Source of the DNA: Paenibacillus sp. J23TS9
GTDB lineage: Bacteria > Bacillota > Bacilli > Paenibacillales > Paenibacillaceae
Direction of reading: 5' to 3'
DNA: 64,000 bases
Assembly (NCBI RefSeq): GCF_018403225.1
Contig: NZ_BOSG01000001.1
Coordinates: forward strand, 2,232,001-2,296,000
Shown here: positions 1 to 7,983 of the stretch, in pieces
Numbering within the stretch: position 1 is the stretch's first letter
Layout of the letters: each line of letters begins with the position of its first letter
Position numbers and translations under genes: made by a program
The notes under the pieces: generated by a model
The model's database searches: none
What the model saw: only the letters and a program-made list of their open reading frames with translations
Told to the model about the DNA's origin: nothing

Positions 1-56
1 TGCTTGGATTTGGTTATGTGAAGACGGGCAATAAAATCAAAAAGCTTGTAAAATAA
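1..56 (+). CDS. C-terminal end of a protein cut by the window edge, possibly a GNAT acetyltransferase
   Basis: An open frame enters from the left edge (codons from base 3) and ends at TAA 54-56. The visible 17 residues start LGFGYVKTGN and end in a lysine-rich tail. The LGF motif followed by a short beta strand is typical of the last part of GNAT acetyltransferases (the next gene has KLGFTLISE at the same place), but too little is visible to be sure. The next gene has its own promoter, so this is a separate unit. Confidence 0.5.
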   Translation, partial: LGFGYVKTGNKIKKLVK

Positions 57-68
57 TATCCTTTTCAC

Positions 69-97
69 ATGACAACCTCCCATTCCCGGTATATAAT
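69..97 (+). promoter_or_regulatory. Sigma-A promoter of the acetyltransferase gene
   Basis: ATGACA at 69-74 and a perfect TATAAT at 92-97 are separated by 17 bases. The start codon lies at 143, so the leader would be about 40 bases long. Confidence 0.6.
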
Positions 98-98
98 A

Positions 99-114
99 CA
101 GAACAGGCGTTCTG
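99..114. promoter_or_regulatory. LexA-like operator (SOS box candidate)
   Basis: CAGAACAGGCGTTCTG is a 6-4-6 perfect inverted repeat directly after the -10 box, over the expected transcription start. Its core GAAC-AGGC-GTTC fits the Bacillus LexA (DinR) consensus CGAACRNRYGTTYC except at the outermost bases. The position is right for repression. Binding by LexA is an inference; another dimeric repressor could use the same dyad. Confidence 0.45.
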
Positions 115-142
115 TTTATTTTATCATACAGGAGGGTTTGCT

Positions 143-661
143 TTGCGAAATCAGAAAAACGATTTTCAGGTGCTTATCAAACCATGGAATGAGTCCAATC
201 TTGATCTGTTGTACCGTTTGAATACGCCGGAAATGCTAGAGTATCTTGGCGGTCCGGAATCAGAGGAACAAGTCATTGAAAGGCACAAGCGATACATCGG
301 GGTCGCAGAAACAGGTACAGGTTGCATGTTCAGCATCATGTTGGCCCCTCATGACGAACCCGTCGGCAACGTTGGTTATTGGGAGAGCGTCTGGCAAGAG
401 GAGACAATCTATGAAATCGGCTGGGGCATCCTTCCCCCATTCCAGAATCAGGGTATAGCAGCTGCCGCGACAACATCGGCCATTGCCAGTGCTCGCGAAC
501 AGAAAAAACACCGTTATATGCATGCCTTCCCATCGGTCGATAATTCTGCTTCTAACGGAATATGCCGTAAACTCGGCTTCACACTGATCTCCGAATGTGA
601 TTTCGAATATCCGAAAGGAAGCTTCATGAGATGCAATAATTGGCGCCTGGACTTGAAATAA
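143..661 (+). CDS. GNAT family N-acetyltransferase (RimJ/RimL-like)
   Basis: A 172-residue protein probably transferring an acetyl group from acetyl-CoA to an amine; the substrate cannot be told. It has the RimJ/RimL-type layout: an N-terminal strand with IKPWNESNLD, a central YEIGWGILPPFQNQGIA segment (about residues 90-107) that forms the acetyl-CoA pyrophosphate loop (Q-x-x-G-I-A), and the C-terminal ASNGICRKLGFTLI segment. The start is TTG 143, fixed by a strong GGAGGG at 131-136. The gene is monocistronic, with a promoter at 69-97 and a LexA-like dyad at 99-114, which would place it under DNA-damage control if the site is real. Confidence 0.85.
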   Translation: MRNQKNDFQVLIKPWNESNLDLLYRLNTPEMLEYLGGPESEEQVIERHKRYIGVAETGTGCMFSIMLAPHDEPVGNVGYWESVWQEETIYEIGWGILPPFQNQGIAAAATTSAIASAREQKKHRYMHAFPSVDNSASNGICRKLGFTLISECDFEYPKGSFMRCNNWRLDLK

Positions 662-734
662 AAAGCCACAGCTGATCCCATATCCAAAAGTATCTCTTCA
701 TACTCTCCCGGCCGGGTACAGCTATGGCTTGCTT
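661..734 (-). terminator. Terminator of the Tm-1-like cluster
   Basis: Arms at 663-674 and 719-730 pair over 12 bases. Read leftward, the stem has a G-U pair where the other strand has a C-A mismatch, and it is followed by a T run. A second small hairpin (CCCGGCCGGG) sits in the loop. It ends the leftward operon and abuts the stop of the acetyltransferase gene, so it may serve both. Confidence 0.6.
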
Positions 735-766
735 CTCTTTTAACGCTTTATGATAGAGCTATATCC

Positions 767-1591
767 TTACTTCGATATGTTCTTAAATGCTTCCGTTTGC
801 TGCTTGATACCAACCTCGGTGGCAAAACGCTCAATGCTGGATGCTCCGAAGAAGCCTTCCACTCCCTTGGTTTTCGAGAGTACATACTCTGCATCCCCGG
901 GCTCTGCAATCGGACCGCCATGACACAAGATCATGATATCCGGATTAACCGCTTTGCCTGCATCACAAATCGCCTGGATTTTCTCAACGCAATCATCTAG
1001 GGTCAGCGCAGTTTTGGCACCAATGGTCCCTTTTGTCGTCAATCCCATATGAGCGACCAGAACATCCGCCCCGGCTTCAGCCATCTTTTTCGCTTGTTCT
1101 ACATCAAATACGTATGGCGTTGTCAGCAAATCCAGCTCATGTGCTTTCCGGATCATATCCACTTCCAGATCGTATCCCATTCCTGTCTCTTCAAGATTCG
1201 CACGGAATACCCCGTCGATCAGACCAACGGTGGGAAAGTTTTGTACGCCTGCAAATCCCTGCTCTTTAAGCTGTTTCAAGAAAATATCCATGATGCGGAA
1301 TGGATCTGTGCCACATACGCCAGCCAATACGGGTGTATCCTTCACCACAGGAAGCACCTCGTTCCCCATATCAACGACGATTTGATTGGCATCCCCGTAA
1401 GCCATCAGTCCTGCGAGTGAGCCGCGTCCAGCCATCCGGTAACGTCCCGAGTTGTATATAATAATCAGATCGACTCCGCCTGCTTCGGCGCTTTTCGCTG
1501 AAATCCCGGTTCCTGCGCCTGCTCCCAAAAGTACATGCCCTGCGGTTACCTCTGCTTTTAATTCTGCCAATATCTCTGTTCTTGTTTTCAT
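767..1591 (-). CDS. PEP hydrolase-like TIM-barrel protein (Tm-1 C-terminal-domain family)
   Basis: A 274-residue soluble protein of the TIM-barrel family annotated as phosphoenolpyruvate hydrolase or TIM-br_sig_trns. Visible landmarks are [11 protein letters not shown] near residue 23, [16 protein letters not shown] near 46-61, GVCGTDPF near 92, [10 protein letters not shown] near 118 and CHGGPIAEP near 223. The start ATG 1591 follows GGAGGAGG. It lies 24 bases downstream of the UPF0261 gene and is surely co-transcribed with it. In plants the two proteins are fused in Tm-1, where this domain is the C-terminal half. A closely related barrel forms the N-terminal half of the AraC-type regulator at 2972-4182. 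The true substrate is unknown; the PEP hydrolase label is weakly based. Confidence 0.85.
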   Translation of the reverse strand: MKTRTEILAELKAEVTAGHVLLGAGAGTGISAKSAEAGGVDLIIIYNSGRYRMAGRGSLAGLMAYGDANQIVVDMGNEVLPVVKDTPVLAGVCGTDPFRIMDIFLKQLKEQGFAGVQNFPTVGLIDGVFRANLEETGMGYDLEVDMIRKAHELDLLTTPYVFDVEQAKKMAEAGADVLVAHMGLTTKGTIGAKTALTLDDCVEKIQAICDAGKAVNPDIMILCHGGPIAEPGDAEYVLSKTKGVEGFFGASSIERFATEVGIKQQTEAFKNISK

Positions 1592-1615
1592 CGGTTGATT
1601 TCCTCCTCCAGTGAT

Positions 1616-2848
1616 TTAGTTCATGATGTTCTGCGGTTGGCTTTGCTGTATCAGCTCAACCAGTTTCTTGGCGGCGGCGACGGCAAAGGCTTGATCATTA
1701 ATATCTGTGTCTACTTCGATCAGTTCAACGGCTTGACGGTCAATGTTCTGTTTCAATGTGTTAAATAGTACTTCATCCTCCTCGATGCCACGGAACGGCT
1801 CCCCTTCAACATCGAGCATCGACACGCCTTTCAAAGGAAGAATCAACACGGTTGGGCCCTGCGCTTGATTTAATTTCCCGGCAATGATCTCCCCTAGCTG
1901 ACGGTTCTCTTCCACCGTTGTCCGCATGAGCGTTACCGATGGATTATGCTTGTACAGATTGCGATCCTTGAAGACTTCAGGTACGGAATCGTACGGTCCG
2001 AAGTTCACCATATCCAGCGCCCCTGTCGATACGACCTGCGGCACTTTGCACCGTCCGGCCGCCTCAAGCCGATTCGGACCCGCAGCTAACACGCCCCCAA
2101 CCAGCTCATCGCACCATTCGGTTGTCGTGAGATCCAGTACGCCGTCGATGAACCCGCCTTCAATGAGGCTTTCCATCGTTTGACCGCCGGTACCTGTCGC
2201 ATGGAAAACAAGCACTTCATATCCTTGCTCCTCCAGGAATTCTCTTGCGTAAGTAACACATGGCGTGGTGACGCCGAACATGGTGGCCGCAATCAGCGGT
2301 TTTTTATCCCGGGGAGGCTCGGATTCAAACTGGATCATACCGGCCATTGCATGTACGGCGTTGGTAAAGATTTTGGTTGAAAACGAATTCAATCCTGCCA
2401 CGTCCACAAAGGATGGAAACATGACAATATCGCTTGTCCCCACATATGGAGCTGTATTCCCGGAAGCAACCGTAGAGACCATCAATTTGGGTACACCAAT
2501 CGGCAATGCCCTCATGCCGGCAGTGACGATAGACGTTCCTCCGGTACCGCCAAAAGATAAAATGCCGTCGAACTTCCCTTCAGCATACAGCCGGGGAATG
2601 ATTCTCTCCATTCCTTTTGCCAACGCCTCCGTACCGGCAGCCCGGTCCTTTCTGGCAGCAATTTCAACCATATCAAGGCCAGCAGCCTCTCCGACTTCTG
2701 CATTGGATACATCCGGCGTAAACATGGGCTCGAATACTCCGCTATGAATCGTGAATGTATTTAGGCCCAGACTCTCGATGACGGATTTCACATATAAGAA
2801 TTCAATACCTTTTGAATCAAATGTTCCCGCAATGGCTATCGTTTTCAC
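1616..2848 (-). CDS. Tm-1-like ATP-binding domain protein (UPF0261)
   Basis: About 410 residues, matching the usual length of UPF0261 proteins, the family of the N-terminal half of tomato Tm-1. It begins VKTIAIAGTFDSKGIE, the family's typical N-terminus, and has glycine-rich stretches GGTGGTSI and ATGTGGQTME likely to bind nucleotide. The start is best placed at GTG 2848, seven bases after TAGGAGGT, rather than at the upstream ATG 2872, which lacks a ribosome site. It is the first gene of the two-gene leftward operon, with the TIM-barrel gene following after 24 bases. A catabolite-type cre site lies upstream at 2928-2941. Biochemical role unknown. Confidence 0.88.
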   Translation of the reverse strand: MKTIAIAGTFDSKGIEFLYVKSVIESLGLNTFTIHSGVFEPMFTPDVSNAEVGEAAGLDMVEIAARKDRAAGTEALAKGMERIIPRLYAEGKFDGILSFGGTGGTSIVTAGMRALPIGVPKLMVSTVASGNTAPYVGTSDIVMFPSFVDVAGLNSFSTKIFTNAVHAMAGMIQFESEPPRDKKPLIAATMFGVTTPCVTYAREFLEEQGYEVLVFHATGTGGQTMESLIEGGFIDGVLDLTTTEWCDELVGGVLAAGPNRLEAAGRCKVPQVVSTGALDMVNFGPYDSVPEVFKDRNLYKHNPSVTLMRTTVEENRQLGEIIAGKLNQAQGPTVLILPLKGVSMLDVEGEPFRGIEEDEVLFNTLKQNIDRQAVELIEVDTDINDQAFAVAAAKKLVELIQQSQPQNIMN

Positions 2849-2927
2849 CGTATAACCTCCTATGAACTGCAATCAGGAACCGCCCCAGCCCTAACCGGAC
2901 CTTGACGTTAACCTCTACAACCCCATA

Positions 2928-2941
2928 ATACAGCGCTTTCA
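2928..2941 (-). promoter_or_regulatory. Candidate cre (CcpA) site upstream of the UPF0261 gene
   Basis: Read on the minus strand, TGAAAGCGCTGTAT matches the first ten positions of the cre consensus TGWAARCGYTTWCA and diverges at the 3' end. It overlaps a possible TATTAT -10 element (2930-2925), a location expected to give repression by glucose. Confidence 0.4.
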
Positions 2942-2971
2942 CAATTAAGTAATCGTATCCTTGTATGATCT

Positions 2972-4182
2972 TTATGTATATTTGTCTTCGATTTGCTTGC
3001 GGAAGTTTTGCGGGGTCAACCCTGTGTATTTTTTGAAGGTTTTGCTGAAGTGAACATAATCGGGATAACCGACCAGCTCCGCGATCCGTGTTAAGGAAAG
3101 CTTGGTATGCTTCATCACGTCCTGTGCCTTATGGATGCGGTATTTCGCGATGTATTCCGGAAAAGTGCAGCCCACTTCTTTGTTAAAAAGTGCGCTTAAG
3201 TGCGTCCGTGATACATGGATCCGGTCAGCAAGATCGGTCAGTGAAATGTTGTTCATATAATTTTGAGCTATATGTTCTTTAACAAAAAAGACATAATCAT
3301 AGGGCTCTTCGGAGCGGCTGAGCTTGTCCATCAACTGCTGATCCTGCTCCAGCTGGCCAGTAATTTTGAAACGGTACGTCGCTTCCACGATCGCTTCTTC
3401 CGTTGGTATCCTTTCAAAACTCGAACCACCGACATAACCCATCGCTGAGGTATTGTCGTACATATACTGTACATCAATCGGCGTATGCACTGGACCACCA
3501 TACACAAGCTTTATCGGATTCCGATCCGATGCATCGCATACAGCAAAAATTTGTCTGGCGATCTCCGCTCCTTTTTCCAGCGACAGAACTTTCTTCGTAC
3601 CCATTAATCCGCCAGCAGTGACTCCCAAGTGTGCACAAATGACATCGGCTCCCGCATCCAGCATGAATGACGCTTGTTCCGTGTTAAAAACAAATGCCAA
3701 AGTAAACATATCCCGTTCATGAGCCAGCCGTACAGCTTCTACCTCCTGAAGGTATGACATCCCCTCTTCCTCCAGTGCTTCACGGAACTTACCATCAATG
3801 ATCCAAGCGTCGGGTAATTAATAATCCCGGCAAATCCGCTGTTTTGAATTGTATTCAAGTAAGACGGCAGGTCGATTAATGGATCCGTTCCGCAGAGGCC
3901 AAAGACCACAGGGTTATCCCGGACCACGGACAAAATTTCCCGCGAACCAAAATCCATCACCATCTCGTTACTGTTCGCAAACGGCATAAAGCCGGCGATA
4001 GAGCCCAGCCCCATCTGCCTGAATCGGCCCGAGTTTAATGCCAAAATCAGATCCGCTCCGCCTTTCACGGCGTATTTGGCTGAGATTCCCGCTCCCACAG
4101 CGACTCCGATGATATGTTCCTCTGCTTTTATCTGTGTATGTAAATGTTCCAATATCCGTTCCCTTTTTGTTGCCAAATTCAT
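2972..4182 (-). pseudogene. TIM-barrel/AraC fusion regulator, split by a one-base frameshift
   Basis: Two frames make up one gene. The upstream part (4182-3739, ATG start) encodes a TIM barrel close to the PEP hydrolase-like protein next door (GAGISAKYA, NSGRFRQMGLGSIAG, GLCGTDP, NYPTLG). The downstream part (in frame from before 3760 to 2972) continues the same barrel and ends in an AraC-type DNA-binding domain with two helix-turn-helix units (ISLTDLADRIHVSRTHLSAL; LSLTRIAELVGYPDYVHFSK). The switch falls at about 3799-3802: one added base after the GGA codon gives LG-x-IDGKFREALEEEGMSY, aligning with [19 protein letters not shown] in the neighbour. Restored, the protein has 403 residues. An ATG at 3760 preceded by GGAGG could restart translation and make a shorter protein. 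It precedes the operon it probably controls. The break may be decay or an assembly error. Confidence 0.85.
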
Positions 4183-4379
4183 AATCCCCTTCGTTCAGTT
4201 ACCCCGCTTAACTTAACGTTAGCTTGCGGTTCTCCTTCTATTATAAAGGATCGTCGACAGGTAAGGTACTGGTGGCAATCTGCCGCTTCCTTCGTAATCC
4301 ACTCCCTAGCTAAAGCATCTATACTTTCGGCTTCTAAATTTGTGACGAATACCCCCTACATTCATGATAAAATAACTTC

Positions 4380-5036
4380 ATGTCAAATACCAAACGATTC
4401 TATACGCTGATGTTAGCCGTCATCTTCTTATTTATTCTTTACATTGCTTATGTCCAAATCATATATGATCCGCAGTCAACCGTTTTTTTAGGCTTCAAAA
4501 CCAATCTGCTTCATCCGTTAAACACCAACATCTGGTTGGCGATGATGAGGATACATGCGGTATTTGCCTGTATAACGCTGGTATCTGGAGCCGTGAATTT
4601 CGCCAGCACGATGCGCAGGAAGCACCGGAAATTACATAAGCTGAATGGTTATACATACGTTGCCGCGGTCATGATTGTGGGACTTACATCGGGTTATATG
4701 GCTCCATATGCAACGGGAGGAAGATCAGTAAGTATCGCGTTTAATGTATTAAACATGATATGGCCCGCCTTTACCGTCATCGCGCTTATCCAGATCAGAA
4801 AAAATCAGATCCACAGCCACCGGAAATGGATGGTACGGAGCTATGCTTGCTGCTTCACCAATTTGACCGTACATCTACTTACTTTTTTCATCCGCAATGC
4901 TTCAGGATGGTCTTATCCGGCCAGCTATCGCATTAGTGTTTACATTTCCATTCCGCTTCTCTTGGTTCTGGCTGAAATTGTAATTCGGACTGCCTGGAAG
5001 AAGCCGGAAGGCATGGATCAAACAATGCCAGCATAA
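4380..5036 (+). CDS. DUF2306 family membrane protein
   Basis: A 218-residue integral membrane protein with about six or seven hydrophobic segments: the N-terminal FYTLMLAVIFLFILYIAY, then segments near residues 57-75, 90-108, 120-140, 157-172 and 185-202. Histidines in RIHAVFAC, RKHRKLHKLNGYTY and HSHRKWMVRSYA follow the pattern of DUF2306, a family with a cytochrome-b561-like helix and histidine arrangement. Function is not known. The Shine-Dalgarno site before ATG 4380 is weak. It is transcribed alone, followed by the hairpin at 5074-5091. Confidence 0.75.
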   Translation: MSNTKRFYTLMLAVIFLFILYIAYVQIIYDPQSTVFLGFKTNLLHPLNTNIWLAMMRIHAVFACITLVSGAVNFASTMRRKHRKLHKLNGYTYVAAVMIVGLTSGYMAPYATGGRSVSIAFNVLNMIWPAFTVIALIQIRKNQIHSHRKWMVRSYACCFTNLTVHLLTFFIRNASGWSYPASYRISVYISIPLLLVLAEIVIRTAWKKPEGMDQTMPA

Positions 5037-5073
5037 AACACAGTTCATGTTCGTCATGAAAATAGCGCAAAAG

Positions 5074-5096
5074 AGCCGCCATAAGGCGGCTTTTTC
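5074..5096. terminator. Bidirectional terminator
   Basis: AGCCGCC (5074-5080) pairs with GGCGGCT (5085-5091) around a four-base loop, followed by a T run on the plus strand. The minus strand also has T-rich sequence after the stem, so it can end both the DUF2306 gene and the DapA-family gene. Confidence 0.85.
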
Positions 5097-5125
5097 GATT
5101 TATTTCCTTTTTTCAGCACATACCC

Positions 5126-6025
5126 TTACTCCGAACTCTGTATAAAACTTGGTAATAACCGTTCCAGTTCAGCCTCAAGCTCCATAGAGATCGAAGTCAT
5201 TGGCAGCCGAAGTTGATCGGAAGCAATCAAGCCCTGACTTGCAAGTATCCATTTTAAAGGAGAGGGATTGGATTCCTGAAAAAGCTTACGAATCAATGGA
5301 GTCACACGGTCAAAGGATCGTTGGGCTGCAATCACATCTCCCCTTCTGAAAAGATGATACACGTCGATAAATGCTTGAGTATTTACATTCGCTGACGCCA
5401 GCATTCCTCCGCTGGCACCCTGACTCAGCTTGGCATGAAATTGAAGATCATCTCCGCAAAGGACCGGACCCGATCCAGAACGCGCCAGCTCTGAAACGAG
5501 CTCCAAGCTATCTGAACTGTCTTTGATCCCAATAACTCCGCTCATATCCAATATTTTTCTTGCGGTATCCATACTTATACTTATTCCAGTGCGGGATGGA
5601 ATTTCGTAGGCAATGACAGGAACTCCAACTTGTGTGACTCTGCGAAAATGCTCTATGATCCCCTGCTGCGAGGGCTTGCTGTAATACGGAACCACGACTA
5701 ATACCGCATCCGCTCCGATATCTGCCGCCATTTCAGTCCGCTGTACAGTAGAGGCCGTATCATTTGTACCTGTTCCAACAACCACGGGTACACTGAGCTT
5801 TTTACTTTCCAAGAGCTCTTGGGTGGATTTCGTAAGCTGCATAACCTCTTCCCATCGTACCGTCGGCGCTTCTCCAGTCGTCCCGTTAATGACCAATCCT
5901 TGAATATCATGCGACAAAAGATTGCCGACATAGTTCCGGTACGAAGCCAAATCCAACCCCCCATCAAGAGAAAAAGGTGTAATGAGAGGTACAAAAATAC
6001 CCTGCATATCCTGTCTTTCCATCAC
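5126..6025 (-). CDS. DapA/NAL-superfamily lyase (4-hydroxy-tetrahydrodipicolinate synthase-like)
   Basis: A 299-residue (beta/alpha)8 class I aldolase-type lyase or synthase. Visible catalytic features are NGTTGE near 44 (substrate carboxylate loop), the tyrosine in AYEIPSRTG near 139, and the Schiff-base lysine in IGIKDSS near 167. GGMLASANVN near 212 replaces the usual GxISVTAN motif, which argues for a substrate other than that of housekeeping DapA. A strong CGAGGAGGTC stands before the ATG. It is divergent from a LysR regulator with a T-N11-A dyad in between, suggesting an inducible catabolic enzyme rather than lysine biosynthesis. Alternatives are N-acetylneuraminate lyase or KDG aldolase types. 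Confidence 0.8.
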   Translation of the reverse strand: MMERQDMQGIFVPLITPFSLDGGLDLASYRNYVGNLLSHDIQGLVINGTTGEAPTVRWEEVMQLTKSTQELLESKKLSVPVVVGTGTNDTASTVQRTEMAADIGADAVLVVVPYYSKPSQQGIIEHFRRVTQVGVPVIAYEIPSRTGISISMDTARKILDMSGVIGIKDSSDSLELVSELARSGSGPVLCGDDLQFHAKLSQGASGGMLASANVNTQAFIDVYHLFRRGDVIAAQRSFDRVTPLIRKLFQESNPSPLKWILASQGLIASDQLRLPMTSISMELEAELERLLPSFIQSSE

Positions 6026-6088
6026 TTGAATGACCTCCTCGATTGTAGTGATTTTAATTTATCATAGGAATTGCCATCGGCGTTATCT

Positions 6089-6122
6089 ATAATAGTTGAT
6101 GAGTATTATCAATATTATTGAT
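6089..6122. promoter_or_regulatory. LysR-type operator in the divergent dapA-like/lysR region
   Basis: ATAAT (6089-6093) and ATTAT (6105-6109) form a dyad with 11 bases between, the T-N11-A signature of LysR-type binding sites. A second palindrome ATCAAT-ATT-ATTGAT covers 6108-6122 and touches the lysR ribosome site. A TATAAT at 6088-6093 may be the -10 box of lysR, so the regulator probably represses itself while activating the neighbour. Confidence 0.55.
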
Positions 6123-6134
6123 GGAGTGAAAAAT

Positions 6135-7001
6135 ATGGATCTAACCTATCTTCTGACCTTTCGTGAGGTCGCACTTCGCCAAAGCTTTACCCGTGCAGCC
6201 GAAGAACTCGGCTATGCCCAGTCCAGTGTGACAACACAAATCCAGAAGCTGGAGAAAGCATACAATGTACAGCTTTTCGAACGCTTCGGCAAAAGCATGC
6301 GGCTTACTTCCGCGGGAGAAGAGCTTCTCAGAATCACAGTGCAGATGCTAAATCTATATCAGGAATCGAAGGAAAAGCTCAGCAAACAAGGAGGCGGCAC
6401 CCTTTCCATCGGTACCATCGATTCGATTGCTTCCTACTTTCTTCCCCCGTTCATCCAACAGATCCGCAAGCAGTATCCTGAGCTCCATGTCCGCTTACAA
6501 CCCGACCGCGAAGACTATATTCTAACGAAGGTTAAAGAAGGTGAGCTGGATATCGGAGTAATCCTTGAAAATAAACCAGCAGACTCGGCCCTTACCTGGC
6601 TCACGATGCGAGAAGAACCCCTGGTTCTAATCGCCAAGCCGGAACATCCGCTCACGCTATTGGATGAAGTAAGACTGGAGCACCTGAATGATGCGGAATG
6701 GATTATGCCTGAGGAAAGCTGCAATTACCGGATCATGCTGGAGAAGCTATTAAAACGAAATCGTATTTCTTATGGGGTCGGACTTGAACTCGGCAATCCC
6801 GAGGCAGTTAAAAGATGCGTTATGTCAGGTTCCGGAATCTCCATTCTGCCGCAAATGGCTGCCATTGATGAAATTAGAAGAGGAGAACTCAGTATGCTCC
6901 CATTTGTCCATCCGGATTTCCATTTGAATTTGCAGTTGGTGATACATCCGCGAAAATGGATTTCTTATGCGTTAAGGGATTTTATGGAGTTGATAAGCTA
7001 G
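6135..7001 (+). CDS. LysR family transcriptional regulator
   Basis: A 288-residue LysR-type regulator. The winged helix-turn-helix occupies about residues 1-60 (FREVALRQSFTRAAEELGYAQS, then TTQIQKLEKAYNVQLFERFGKS), followed by a periplasmic-binding-protein-like effector domain (about 88-288). The start is ATG 6135 preceded by GGAGTGA at 6123-6129; an upstream ATG at 6096 lies inside the operator and has no ribosome site. Divergent from the DapA-family gene, whose product or substrate is the likely effector. Confidence 0.92.
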   Translation: MDLTYLLTFREVALRQSFTRAAEELGYAQSSVTTQIQKLEKAYNVQLFERFGKSMRLTSAGEELLRITVQMLNLYQESKEKLSKQGGGTLSIGTIDSIASYFLPPFIQQIRKQYPELHVRLQPDREDYILTKVKEGELDIGVILENKPADSALTWLTMREEPLVLIAKPEHPLTLLDEVRLEHLNDAEWIMPEESCNYRIMLEKLLKRNRISYGVGLELGNPEAVKRCVMSGSGISILPQMAAIDEIRRGELSMLPFVHPDFHLNLQLVIHPRKWISYALRDFMELIS

Positions 7002-7066
7002 CGGTAGCGCGTATTGCCAAAAGTCTAACGGTAGGCTGAACAACTTTACGAATCGATATTAAAAAA

Positions 7067-7087
7067 GAGAGCCCTGATCGGGCTCTC
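7067..7087. terminator. Bidirectional terminator
   Basis: GAGAGCCC (7067-7074) pairs with GGGCTCTC (7080-7087). On the minus strand the stem runs into six T residues, ending the 70-residue gene; on the plus strand the tail is T/C-rich and can end lysR. Confidence 0.8.
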
Positions 7088-7106
7088 TTCTCTTCTATCG
7101 TTTTTT

Positions 7107-7319
7107 CTATTTCTTAAGCTCATAGAATTGGCATTCCCCGCGAGAATGATAAGTCATATCACTGACATCCTTTTGGGTAATGATTGTCGTGTCCGTAAAC
7201 CGGATAACGTAGGTTAATGAATCAATCAAATGATCATCGCGGAAGACGCGAATGGGAAGCTTCTTTTGCTCAGCCTCTTGAAAATCAGCATCGGTCAGAA
7301 GCTCTTGGATCGTTGCCAT
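7107..7319 (-). CDS. Small hypothetical protein (70 aa)
   Basis: A 70-residue soluble protein of alternating helix and strand, with ATIQELLTDADFQEAEQKK at the start and a run of beta-type residues after position 22 (IRVFRDDHLI, YVIRFTDTTIITQ). An AAGGAG stands 12 bases before the ATG and a good terminator follows, which supports a real gene. I do not recognise the family. It stands alone between lysR and a VOC-fold gene. Confidence 0.7.
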   Translation of the reverse strand: MATIQELLTDADFQEAEQKKLPIRVFRDDHLIDSLTYVIRFTDTTIITQKDVSDMTYHSRGECQFYELKK

Positions 7320-7500
7320 ATGTTAGAGTTCTCCTTTTTTATTTCTGTTGTTTTACCCATGTGTTCATGGAATCGAATAAAGTATGCCTGGTAGTCATTT
7401 TAACCCAACTCAGAGGTGGATTCAAAGAGAGTTTAGTTTTAATTAAATATGCGGTAAAGTAAGGATAGTATCTCTATCCATGAAGGAGCTGAACTGAATT

Positions 7501-7896
7501 TTGAATTCCAAAATCACACCCTTTTTAATGTTTGAAGGACAAGCTGAAGAGGCGATGAATTACTATACCTCTATTTTTGAACCCTCCGAAATCACTAGCA
7601 TTTCACGTTACGGGGCCAATGAAACAGGCGCTGAAGGCACGGTTCAGCAAGCCACCTTTAGTCTCAAAGGACAAAACTTAATGTGCATTGACAGTAACAT
7701 AAAACATGGCTTTTCATTCACGCCCTCCATTTCCTTGTTTGTCACCTGTGATTCAGACGAAGAAATCAGCGAAATCTTTAATAAACTTTCCGAAGGCGGC
7801 GGTTCGGTTCTGATGCCACTGGCTGCTTATCCTTTCGCAAACAAGTTTGGATGGGTGCAAGACAAATACGGCATCTCTTGGCAGTTAAGCTTTTAA
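7501..7896 (+). CDS. VOC family protein (PhnB-like)
   Basis: A 131-residue protein of the vicinal-oxygen-chelate superfamily, PhnB/3-demethylubiquinone-methyltransferase-like branch. Features are ITPFLMFEGQAEEAMNYYTSIF at the N-terminus, GTVQQATFSLKGQNLMCIDS in the middle and KFGWVQDKYGISWQL at the end. Such proteins form dimers; many have no known activity. The start is TTG 7501, with GAAGGAGC at 7482-7489. Single gene with its own terminator. Confidence 0.88.
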   Translation: MNSKITPFLMFEGQAEEAMNYYTSIFEPSEITSISRYGANETGAEGTVQQATFSLKGQNLMCIDSNIKHGFSFTPSISLFVTCDSDEEISEIFNKLSEGGGSVLMPLAAYPFANKFGWVQDKYGISWQLSF

Positions 7897-7907
7897 ATCC
7901 AATAAAT

Positions 7908-7953
7908 AAAAAAGACTGGTGGTTTCTTTTTCAAGAGCCGTCAGTCTTTTTTT
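7908..7953. terminator. Bidirectional terminator
   Basis: AAAAAAGACTG near 7908-7917 pairs with CAGTCTTTTTTT near 7941-7953 around a 24-base loop. The A/T tails on both sides allow use by the VOC gene and by the leftward gene ending at 7984. Confidence 0.7.
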
Positions 7954-7983
7954 AGATCTAAATCGCTGCATCAAGACAAATAA

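Noticed and set aside
5126..6025. Housekeeping dapA for lysine synthesis
   Set aside because: The gene is isolated from asd/dapG-type genes, divergent from a LysR regulator and has altered C-terminal motifs, so a catabolic lyase of the same superfamily is more likely.
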